12,424 bases of DNA, from the NCBI GenBank assembly GCA_964475955.1, contig CAYYZY010000220.1, positions 1-12,424 of the forward strand, written 5' to 3'. Shown here piece by piece: positions 6,830 through 12,424 of the stretch (within the stretch, counting starts at the first letter, position 1; each line of letters begins with the position of its first letter). The position numbers and the translations under genes were made by a program. The DNA comes from DATKZH01 sp964475955 (GTDB lineage Bacteria; Planctomycetota; Planctomycetia; Pirellulales; Thermoguttaceae). The notes beneath the pieces are model-generated. The model ran no database searches, was not told where the DNA came from, and saw only the letters and a list, made by a program, of their open reading frames with translations.

Positions 6830-7161
6830 CGTTCGGCCAGCCCGTTGAGGTCGTGCAACCGACAGCAATCGCTCCATCGCCGTGGGGCACGTTTCCAACG
6901 GTGCTTGACACGATGCAGTCGTGCCCCACGTATCGGTTTGCCGATCCTCGGCCGAGCGATTCAGGACCGGCTGAGCGAGACGCGCCCCGGCATCATCGCC
7001 AAAGCTGGCAAGAGCCCACCGGAATTCCGGGGCCTTTCTTCCGATCCGCCCTCTGCGGTCATCACGGCCCCGGCCCAGCCCCGATAGCATGAAGATACGG
7101 GGACTTGGGAGCGTCTCCGTGCGCCCCCACTTTTTGGGGAGGCTCGGTTGAGAGAACGCCT
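6830..7161. other. Intergenic region between secDF and the LysM gene
   Basis: No gene is visible in these 332 bases. The region contains the long inverted repeat at 6881-6930, two small palindromes (ATCGG/CCGAT at 6932-6945 and CTCGGCCGAG at 6948-6957), a perfect 12-bp palindrome CCGGAATTCCGG (7019-7030), and a CCCCA/TGGGG hairpin (7125-7139) close to the next gene. No promoter with two good boxes was found. Confidence 0.55.
6881..6930. repeat. 11-bp perfect inverted repeat downstream of secDF
   Basis: CGTGGGGCACG (6881-6891) and CGTGCCCCACG (6920-6930) are exact reverse complements with a 28-base spacer. Inside it CACGA (6909-6913) can instead pair with TCGTG (6919-6923), so two hairpins compete for the same right arm. 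It begins 51 bases after the secDF stop and may slow or end transcription, although no T-run follows. The GTGGGGCACGTTTCCAAC wording resembles an element I recall as dispersed in planctomycete intergenic DNA, which has not been searched. Confidence 0.6.
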
Positions 7162-7764
7162 ATGGATCGCGGCCTCAAGATCGTGATCGCATCTTGCATC
7201 CTGGCGGGAGGAATCGGCGCGGCGATGCTGTTTCGACGCCCTTCGCCGCCAGCGCGTCGCACCAACCCTCGGTCGCCCGACAGCCTCGTCCTTCGCGACG
7301 ACCACGATGCCCCCTCGGGCGTGCTGCCTCTCCTTGGACGATTGACGGCCGAGATCGCCCCGCCCGGAGAGTCGGAGTCTGCGGCGGAGCGAGCCCCTTC
7401 ACGGTGGCCGGGGCCCGCCTCGGCCGACCGGGGCCAGCCGGCACCGCCTCCCTCGCTGGCCCGTTCCTATCCCCGGCTCCAGGAGGGCTCCGAGGCCGGT
7501 TGGCCCCCTTCCACGTCGCAGACCGACCTCTCCTCCGGGAAATCAAGGCGGCGTCACACGATCGTCGATGGCGACACGCTCGTTGACCTGGCCGAGCGCT
7601 ACCTGGGCGATGCGGATCGCTACCTGGAGATCTACCGGGCGAATCGAGACGTGCTGCCCAGCCCGGAAGTCCTGCCGATCGGCGCCGAGCTGGAAATACC
7701 TCCCAAGGCCGGCCCACGCTCGCCTCAAGAAGGCCCTCCTCCGAGGGGCCTATCGTCCCCGTAG
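7162..7764 (+). CDS. Membrane-anchored single-LysM-domain protein
   Basis: The 200-residue product has a short basic N-terminus and one hydrophobic helix (about 5-24, LKIVIASCILAGGIGAAMLF), which would anchor it in the inner membrane with the rest outside. A Pro/Ser/Arg-rich, probably disordered stretch follows (25-130). A single LysM domain occupies about 132-181: it starts HTIVDGDTLVDLAERYLGD, continues with IYRANRDVL and ends LPIGAELEIPP, the classic LysM layout for binding glycans such as peptidoglycan. No catalytic domain is present. The ATG at 7162 is chosen because it gives the anchor directly; GAGAGA 6 bases upstream is a weak ribosome site. A TTG at 7105 would add 19 residues. It is separated from secDF by 332 bases and probably has its own transcript. 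Confidence 0.8.
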   Translation: MDRGLKIVIASCILAGGIGAAMLFRRPSPPARRTNPRSPDSLVLRDDHDAPSGVLPLLGRLTAEIAPPGESESAAERAPSRWPGPASADRGQPAPPPSLARSYPRLQEGSEAGWPPSTSQTDLSSGKSRRRHTIVDGDTLVDLAERYLGDADRYLEIYRANRDVLPSPEVLPIGAELEIPPKAGPRSPQEGPPPRGLSSP

Positions 7765-7935
7765 CGCCCACCCCTTCCCCTAATCGGGTGAAATGCGGGC
7801 CGCGCCCCCCATTCATCGTAACCGAGAATTGCCCCTTGTGCCTTGGGCGCGACGGTCACTTTGGGGGGCACTTGCCATCAAGAGACGGGCGGAAAAGTGT
7901 ATCTTTTCGCAGCAGTTGTTCAAAATTGCTGTATC

Positions 7936-7989
7936 AAAAAAGAACAGGCGAGTTGGGGATCGCCGTGATCGACTGATCTCCAACTCGCC
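7936..7989 (-). terminator. Rho-independent terminator, minus strand
   Basis: On the plus strand, GGCGAGTTGGGGATC (7947-7961) faces GATCTCCAACTCGCC (7975-7989), 14 of 15 positions pairing around a 13-base loop. Read on the minus strand the stem is followed by TGTTCTTTTTTG (AAAAAA at 7936-7941 on the plus strand), the usual arrangement for intrinsic termination of leftward transcription. It lies about 415 bases beyond the stop of the ABC exporter gene. On the plus strand the single odd pair becomes a G-U wobble, so the stem could also act on the LysM transcript, but no T-run follows there. Confidence 0.65.
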
Positions 7990-8150
7990 ATCGCTTCTCG
8001 GAAGTCGGTACTTCCAACCCTTCGAGGGGGCTGCCTCTTCCGCTCCAGGGGGACATTCGAGCCGCGGTCTGTTCCTAAGAAACCTCTCTCGAACGTCGTG
8101 AGCACCTCTTCCGTATGCCGGCCCCAGAAAAGCCTCTTCTCTGTACCGAC

Positions 8151-8178
8151 CCCGGTGGCTCGCGAGCGAGCCACCGGG
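8151..8178. repeat. 13-bp near-continuous palindrome (dispersed type)
   Basis: CCCGGTGGCTCGC and GCGAGCCACCGGG are exact reverse complements separated by two bases (GA), giving a very stable hairpin on either strand. CCCCAGA (8122-8128) and TCTGGGG (8182-8188) flank it and could extend the structure as an outer stem. The GGTGGCTCGC wording resembles an intergenic palindrome I recall as abundant in planctomycete genomes, which has not been searched. Confidence 0.6.
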
Positions 8179-8198
8179 TTCTCTGGGGGGGGTGACTG

Positions 8199-8214
8199 CT
8201 CTGCTTCCGCAGAG
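8199..8214. repeat. Small hairpin CTCTGC-TTCC-GCAGAG
   Basis: Six perfect base pairs close a four-base TTCC loop, 20 bases to the right of the larger palindrome. It may belong to the same structured element. No other evidence of function is visible. Confidence 0.4.
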
Positions 8215-8405
8215 GCGATGATCTTCAGATGCAAACACCGTGCCAAGCACCAAAACGGCGGGCGAATTCGAGGTGGCGGCCCTCGCGCGAGTATCGGGGC
8301 CGCGAATGCCGGCGGTTAACGACGAACGGCTTCCCGTGCCCAGCACGATGCGAAGGCGCCCCGCGGCGGAGTGGCGACACTCGCAGTCTTCCGCGATCTC
8401 CAAAC

Positions 8406-10412
8406 TCAGGCGGTCTCGCGAAGCCCGTCGAACTGGATCTGGTAGAGGCGCCGGTAGAAGGTGCATCGGGCGGAGAGTTCGTCGTGGGTGCCCACGTCGA
8501 TGATCCGCCCCTCGCGCATCACCACGATCCGCGTGGCAAGCGACATCACGCCCAGCCGATGGGTGATGATCACCGTGGTCCGGTCACGCACGAATCGCTC
8601 CAGCACCTTTTGGATGAGCTGCTCGTTCTCCAGATCGATCTGGCTGGTCGCCTCGTCGAGGATCAGAAGCGCCGGGTCGCGGAGGATCGCCCTGGCCAGC
8701 GCGATCCGCTGGCGCTGGCCGCCCGACAACTGGCCGCCCATCGGTCCGACCAGCGACTCATAGCCGCAGGCAAGCTCCCGCTCGACGAACTGATGGGCAT
8801 GCGCCTTCTTGGCCGCCCCGATGACTTGTTCGCGCGTGGCGTGCGGGGAGCCGTAGCGGATGTTGTTCAGCACGGTGTCGTCGAAGAGCACGGGCTCCTG
8901 GGTCACCAGGCCGATCTGGCCCCTCAGGTCGCGGAGCCGCACGTCGCGAAGCGACACGCCGTCGAGCCGGATCGTGCCCGAGTCGGGATCGGCAAAGCGA
9001 GGAATGAGCTTCGCCAGGGTGCTCTTGCCACAACCGCTCTGGCCGACGATGGCGATCGTCTCGCCGAAACGGATCGTCAGGTCGACGTCGGAGAGCACCG
9101 GCCGGCCGGGCGTATACGAAAAGTCCACGCCCTCGAACGCCAGATGCTTCGAGTGCCGCGCCAGCGGGCGGGGATGCTCGGGCTCCTGCACTTTCGGCTC
9201 CCGGTCGAGCATGGCCCAAATCCGGTCGCTCGCCGCCGTAGCCCGTTGGATCTGCGTGAGCACGTTGGAAAGCTTGCGGGCCGGCTCGGCGGCGCCGAGC
9301 AGGAACGAGTAGAACAGCACCAGCATCCCCAGATCGAGCGGCCGGGAGCTCATGGGCACGCCGAACAGTTGGGTCTCGCCCTTGAGCACCAGCCAGCCGC
9401 CGGCCAGCAGCGCCAGAACGATGATGAGCATCCCCAGCATCTCGACCAACGGGTGCGCCAGGGCGTCGTATTGGGCGATGCGCATCGCCTTGGTGTAGTA
9501 CTGCTTGCTGTTCAGGTGGAACCGGTTCCGCTCGTGGCGCTCCATGGTGAACGCCTTGACGATCTCGATCCCCCGCAGGGCCTCTTCCAGCGTCGTGTAC
9601 AGTCGGGCCATCTCCTCCATGGCGCGGCGATTCGCCCGCTTCAGCGACGCGGCAAGCCGGCGGATCAGAAAAGCGGCCAGCGGGGCGATCACCAGCGACA
9701 ACAGCAGCAGACGCCAGGAGATCAGGGCGGCGCCCACGAGGCAGACGACCATCTTGAACGGCTCGAGCACCATCTTGCCCAGCAGGGCCTTGAGTCCCAT
9801 GGCGACGGCCTGGCAGTCGTGGGTGAACCGGGCCGTCAGGTCGGTGACGCCGTCGGCGTCGAACGTGCCCACGTCGAGCCGGAGCGTGCGGCGAAAGAAA
9901 AGCTTGCGCAGCTCGTAGGTGCCCAGTTGTGCGAGCCGGGTGACCAGGATGGAATTGGCGATCACGAACGCGCTTTTCAGCGCCGTGCTCGCCAGCAACA
10001 GCCCCAGCAGCAGGACCAGCGTCTGGAACGGATCCCTGGGAACGTAGGGCACCACGTACTCCCGAACCCAACCGTACTTTTCGCCGGCTTCCTCCGCCGC
10101 CTTCGCCCGGAACCGCGCGCGGCGCAGCTTCGAATCGATCGCCGGCCGTCGCTCGGGCGCAGCGCCGGCCAGTTCGGCCGTAAGCCGTTCGATCTTGGCT
10201 CGCTCTTCGCGAAGGTCGGCCCGGGCGTCTTCAATCTCCGAGTCGACCCACGCATCGAGCGACTGGGCGCTGAAGACGACCTTCATGAAGGGGAGCACCG
10301 TGCCGATATTCGCGCCCCACAACACGCCCACGGCCAACGCGCAGAGGATGGCCGCGACGAACGTCCCACGATTGGCCAGCGTGAGGAGCAATACCCTGCC
10401 GAAGTTCTTCAT
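8406..10412 (-). CDS. ABC exporter, fused permease and ATPase (MsbA-like)
   Basis: The 668-residue product is a half-transporter that would dimerise and use ATP to export a hydrophobic or envelope substrate. The membrane half has a helix at about 18-40, then helices from about 129 on; the ATPase half shows Walker A GQSGCGKST (457-465), the signature LSGGQRQR (562-569), Walker B LLILDEATS (about 582-590) and the H-loop ITHR. All catalytic motifs are intact. Unusual for the family is a roughly 75-residue charged helical segment (about 53-125, with EIEDARADLREERAKIERL) between the first two helices, likely a coiled coil outside the cytoplasm. The ATG at 10412 gives the usual MKNFGRVLL start; a TTG at 10460 would add 16 residues without family character. 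The substrate cannot be told from the sequence. Confidence 0.93.
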   Translation of the reverse strand: MKNFGRVLLLTLANRGTFVAAILCALAVGVLWGANIGTVLPFMKVVFSAQSLDAWVDSEIEDARADLREERAKIERLTAELAGAAPERRPAIDSKLRRARFRAKAAEEAGEKYGWVREYVVPYVPRDPFQTLVLLLGLLLASTALKSAFVIANSILVTRLAQLGTYELRKLFFRRTLRLDVGTFDADGVTDLTARFTHDCQAVAMGLKALLGKMVLEPFKMVVCLVGAALISWRLLLLSLVIAPLAAFLIRRLAASLKRANRRAMEEMARLYTTLEEALRGIEIVKAFTMERHERNRFHLNSKQYYTKAMRIAQYDALAHPLVEMLGMLIIVLALLAGGWLVLKGETQLFGVPMSSRPLDLGMLVLFYSFLLGAAEPARKLSNVLTQIQRATAASDRIWAMLDREPKVQEPEHPRPLARHSKHLAFEGVDFSYTPGRPVLSDVDLTIRFGETIAIVGQSGCGKSTLAKLIPRFADPDSGTIRLDGVSLRDVRLRDLRGQIGLVTQEPVLFDDTVLNNIRYGSPHATREQVIGAAKKAHAHQFVERELACGYESLVGPMGGQLSGGQRQRIALARAILRDPALLILDEATSQIDLENEQLIQKVLERFVRDRTTVIITHRLGVMSLATRIVVMREGRIIDVGTHDELSARCTFYRRLYQIQFDGLRETA

Positions 10413-10460
10413 CCTGGGTCCATCCGTGTCGTCAGGATACACGTAGTGCGGGGCCGGCAA

Positions 10461-10489
10461 TTTCTATCAGATTCCGACGAATCCTCCAA
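10461..10489 (-). promoter_or_regulatory. Candidate promoter with internal palindrome for the ABC exporter
   Basis: Reading the minus strand, TTGGAG (plus 10484-10489) and TAGAAA (plus 10461-10466) are 17 bases apart and match the sigma70 boxes at 3 of 6 and 4 of 6 positions. The spacer contains GATTCCGACGAATC (plus 10470-10483), a perfect 5-bp inverted repeat with a 4-base centre, in the position typical of a repressor operator. The transcript would start roughly 40 bases before the chosen ATG. Confidence 0.35.
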
Positions 10490-10634
10490 TACCGACTCAA
10501 CCTGCGCAGACCGCCCAAGATCTCAAGCTGGGCCGCTCGAACCGGCGGCGCCGCGCAGCCCTCGGCCGGCCCGATCTGCCCAAAACGCGCAGCCCGAGCC
10601 GCATAGCAGATTCGCCTCGCCCGGCCGGGCTCGG

Positions 10635-10901
10635 TCATCGGGGCCGGCGGAACCGGTCGACGAGGCGAATCGCGCCGCGGAAGACGCTGATCACGATCAT
10701 CACGCCCATCGGGGCGGCTGCGGCCAGCAATACGTAGAAGGCCTGGGGGAACCGCGAGTTCCGTGCACCGAAGCCCGTCATGCCGGCCCACGCCGCCGAG
10801 AGGACGCTGATCGGCAACACGGCCAACAGCATCGTCCCCAGGCTGAACTGGAAGCGACGTCGCGGCTCGCGTTCCGGCGGCGGCGTTTCGGCGTTCGACA
10901 T
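10635..10901 (-). CDS. Small two-helix membrane protein with planctomycete 'FSL' motif
   Basis: The 88-residue product has a polar, Pro/Arg-rich start, then RFQFSLGTMLLAVLP (16-30) leading into a first helix (about 19-40) and a second helix (about 54-76), ending in a basic tail (RFRRPR). The RFQFSLxT(M/L)LL wording precedes a membrane helix in many small planctomycete proteins of unknown function; no enzymatic motif is present. The ATG at 10901 starts 28 bases after the stop of the phosphatase gene, suggesting co-transcription; an upstream start at 10955 would overlap that gene and add an Arg/Gly-rich extension. No clear ribosome site precedes either. The function is unknown. Confidence 0.75.
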   Translation of the reverse strand: MSNAETPPPEREPRRRFQFSLGTMLLAVLPISVLSAAWAGMTGFGARNSRFPQAFYVLLAAAAPMGVMIVISVFRGAIRLVDRFRRPR

Positions 10902-10929
10902 GGCACGACGGCCCCCAGGGCCTCGATCC

Positions 10930-11799
10930 TCACACCAGCCTCTCAATCCGCGCAACGATCTCCTCCTGCGTCCATCGATCGCGGTCGATCGGCAAGACCA
11001 CGTAACAGGCCCGGTCGCCGCAGCAGTCGAGAATGACCTGGTAGTCGTTCGGCGTGCTGAACCCCTCCGCGCACGGCTCGTGCCCGTTGACGAGCACCTT
11101 CGCTCCCACCTGCTCGGCGAACGCCCGGGCGTTCTCCTGGCGGTAATCGCGCCCCCAAACCAGGTCGAAGATGCTGCTTCGCTCGTAGTATTCCGAGGAG
11201 TCGATCTCGCGCGTGAAGATCGACTTGTCGAACGGGCGAACGTCGGCCCGTTCCGGCACGCTGTGCGTCGCCAGCACCCCGCCCGGCAAGCGCACCCCGA
11301 GCGGACAACTCCGAAGGAAAGGGAAATAGGCTTCGCGGATCTTCTCGGTCGCCGGGCCGAACACGTGCTGCAAGCCCAATCGGAACAGCAGGTTGAGCAT
11401 CTGCTTGCTCTTCTGGATGGGGTAGTCGGTCAGCTCGGCCAGCTCGTGATTGCCGAGGATGAAGTGGACGCGCTCGGGGTACTCGGCCTTGAGCTTGGCC
11501 ACGTCCTCCAGCATGGCGTGCGACATGCACCCGCCGTTCGAAGGATACGTCGGCCCGCCGTGGCAGACCTCCTGGAGGATCAGGTGGCGGCGCGGATGGT
11601 TGCCCAGGTCGGCCAGCTTGCGAATCGCGTTGAAGTTGCGCCGGTGCCCGTGCAGATCGCCGGTGACCATCACCTCCTCGGCGTTTTCCGGCGCCAGCAC
11701 GATGAGATTCCCCCGCCGGGCTGCGGCCTGGAGGTTGGCCTCGGTCGCCTGGGCATAGGTGGCGATCGTCTTCTCGATGTATTCGATCGTGGCAACCAT
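10930..11799 (-). CDS. Calcineurin-like metallophosphatase with an atypical second motif
   Basis: The 289-residue product has the signature order of the PPP/calcineurin phosphoesterases: GDLHGH in the first third (about 46-51), FILGNHE in the middle (about 113-119), LATHSVPE and VNGHEP towards the C-terminus. These supply the Asp, His and Asn residues of a two-metal phosphatase centre. The second motif, normally GDxVDRG, is replaced here by LQEVCHGG (about 75-82), so the bridging Asp is not present in its usual form. There is no signal peptide, so it is probably cytoplasmic. The ATG at 11799 was chosen because the 51 residues possible upstream are Arg/Gly/Pro-rich and unlike a folded domain; no strong ribosome site is visible. 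It is the first gene of a leftward group with the small membrane protein. The substrate is unknown. Confidence 0.87.
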   Translation of the reverse strand: MVATIEYIEKTIATYAQATEANLQAAARRGNLIVLAPENAEEVMVTGDLHGHRRNFNAIRKLADLGNHPRRHLILQEVCHGGPTYPSNGGCMSHAMLEDVAKLKAEYPERVHFILGNHELAELTDYPIQKSKQMLNLLFRLGLQHVFGPATEKIREAYFPFLRSCPLGVRLPGGVLATHSVPERADVRPFDKSIFTREIDSSEYYERSSIFDLVWGRDYRQENARAFAEQVGAKVLVNGHEPCAEGFSTPNDYQVILDCCGDRACYVVLPIDRDRWTQEEIVARIERLV

Positions 11800-12373
11800 G
11801 ATGGGGCCCACGGTAACACCTCGGCCGCAAGCCGTCCAGCGGGAACCTGGGCGCTCTGCGGTCGGTCTGCACGGAGCGAACGAGCCGGGCGCGACCGCCG
11901 ATCGCCCCCCGCGGTCAGCAGCCCGGCCCCTTGGCAACCGGGAGTTAGGCACCGGCTAAAGCGCCCCCCGGCCCCGGCCGCCCGGGCCCTCTCCCGGCCG
12001 CCGCGACGCCCCCCGGGGAGCCCGCCCGCCGGCGCCCCCCGAATCGTGGCAGTTGTGCTGTTGGGATCAGTTCTTACGATTTTCTGGACTCTGCTGGTTG
12101 TCGGGCCGATGTGAAATCATGGTAGGCGTGCCGAAACCCCGACGATGCGCCGCCCCCTAATGCGACAGCGCAGGTTCGACTCGGATGCGGGATTGGGCAG
12201 CCTGAAGCGTGTCCAGATTTCCCGAAGCGATTACGCGTTTTGCCCCGCTTCACGCCGAAGTCCGCCGGGGGTCGATCTCGCGCTGTAGTACGAAGGCCGC
12301 TGTGCCCGCGTCGCGGCAACCCGGGCCGCGCGGCGGATCCCGCTCAACCCGCCGATCGCCGAGCGGTCAACGA
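11800..12373. other. Non-coding region upstream of the phosphatase, extremely C-rich
   Basis: No gene is convincing here. Bases from about 11962 to 12045 are almost entirely G and C with runs of four to six C on the plus strand, giving G-runs on the strand of the phosphatase gene. Further right the composition becomes more mixed. A weak plus-strand promoter-like pair, TTGTGC (12053-12058) and TACGAT (12075-12080) with a 16-base spacer, has no gene after it. Because the contig ends in adapter, this region may have thin read support. Confidence 0.55.
11964..11995 (-). other. Putative G-quadruplex sequence upstream of the phosphatase
   Basis: Read on the minus strand the segment is GGG-N3-GGG-N3-GGG-N5-GGGG-N2-GGGGGG, meeting the usual rule of at least four G-runs of three or more with loops of 1-7 bases. 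It lies about 165 bases upstream of the phosphatase start, on its sense strand. The C-runs between the G-runs could also form ordinary hairpins and compete with the quadruplex. Confidence 0.45.
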
Positions 12374-12424
12374 AGATCGGAAGAGCGTCGTGTAGGGAAA
12401 GAGTGTAGATCTCGGTGGTCGCCG
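12374..12424 (+). other. Illumina TruSeq adapter read-through (artefact)
   Basis: The last 51 bases begin AGATCGGAAGAGCGTCGTGT and continue, without a mismatch I can see, along the reverse complement of the Illumina TruSeq universal adapter, stopping seven bases before that oligo would end. This is not biological sequence. It should be trimmed, and the contig end to its left treated with caution. Confidence 0.98.

Larger units (their letters stand above)
7765..8405. other. Convergent intergenic region rich in hairpins
   Basis: These 641 bases lie between the plus-strand LysM gene and the minus-strand ABC exporter, so both flanking genes end here. Short open frames on both strands have Arg/Ser/Gly-rich products without domains and are not called. 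The region holds a strong hairpin with a minus-strand T-run (7936-7989), a 13-bp palindrome (8151-8178) and a CTCTGC/GCAGAG stem with a TTCC loop (8199-8214). Confidence 0.6.

Noticed and set aside
7019..7030. CCGGAATTCCGG perfect palindrome as an operator or recombination site
   Set aside because: A single 12-bp palindrome with no promoter or partner copy in the window; chance is a sufficient explanation.
2522..7090. 1522-residue open frame on the minus strand over secDF
   Set aside because: Very long but low-complexity (Asp/His/Gln/Gly-rich), with no domain and exactly antisense to secDF. High-GC codon bias leaves this frame free of stops.
7813..8466. 217-residue minus-strand frame and neighbouring short frames in the convergent intergenic region
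   Set aside because: Products are Arg/Ser/Gly-rich without domains, cross the terminator and palindromes, and overlap the exporter end.
8229..11036. 935-residue open frame on the plus strand over the ABC exporter
   Set aside because: Antisense to an exporter with every ATPase motif intact; His/Gln/Arg-rich shadow without recognisable domains.
12053..12080. Plus-strand promoter TTGTGC-N16-TACGAT
   Set aside because: Boxes match only 3 of 6 and 4 of 6 positions, and no gene or clear RNA follows before the adapter.
10780..12114. 444-residue open frame on the plus strand over the phosphatase
   Set aside because: Antisense to the phosphatase and running into the C-rich non-coding stretch; no domain content.
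12173..12182. tRNA-like GGTTCGACTC (T-loop signature)
   Set aside because: The flanking bases do not form a T-stem (only the closing pair matches), and no anticodon or acceptor arm can be drawn.

Overview
The window looks like a contig end from a GC-rich member of the Planctomycetota, most likely of the Pirellulales type. The clues are a tgt-yajC-secDF order in which secD and secF are fused and carry long Ala/Pro/Glu-rich inserts, a small membrane protein with the 'RFQFSLxT(M/L)LL' motif common in that phylum, a single-LysM membrane protein, and several intergenic palindromes of the kind dispersed in planctomycete genomes. No RNA gene, CRISPR array, transposase or integrase was recognised. 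The last 51 bases are Illumina adapter, so the window ends at an assembly artefact, probably from a draft or metagenome assembly.

Layout. 1-509 is a leader or intergenic region with lower GC than the rest; it holds a TTGACTCC repeat array and two competing hairpins. 510-1631 (+) is tgt. 1632-2154 is a 523-bp non-coding gap with dispersed-repeat-like sequence and a candidate promoter. 2155-2508 (+) is yajC and 2528-6829 (+) is an unusually large secDF; these two are 19 bp apart and surely co-transcribed. 6830-7161 is non-coding with a strong inverted repeat. 7162-7764 (+) encodes a LysM protein. 7765-8405 is a convergent intergenic region with a minus-strand terminator and a 13-bp palindrome. 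Three minus-strand genes then read leftward: a calcineurin-like phosphatase (11799-10930), a small two-helix membrane protein (10901-10635) and an ABC exporter (10412-8406). 11800-12373 is non-coding, extremely C-rich on the plus strand, and is followed by adapter.

How the genes work together. Tgt starts queuosine modification of tRNA, and its place beside yajC-secDF is the ancestral arrangement also seen in E. coli (queA-tgt-yajC-secD-secF). YajC and SecDF form the accessory complex that uses the proton-motive force to help SecYEG export proteins. The most remarkable item is SecDF itself: 1433 residues, about 17 predicted membrane helices instead of 12, an N-terminal SdrD_B/Cna_B-like domain with a calcium-loop-like Asp motif placed ahead of SecD, and acidic or Pro-rich inserts in both large periplasmic domains. 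The minus-strand genes look like an envelope-related group (phosphatase, small membrane protein, ABC exporter), but nothing in the sequence shows their substrates.
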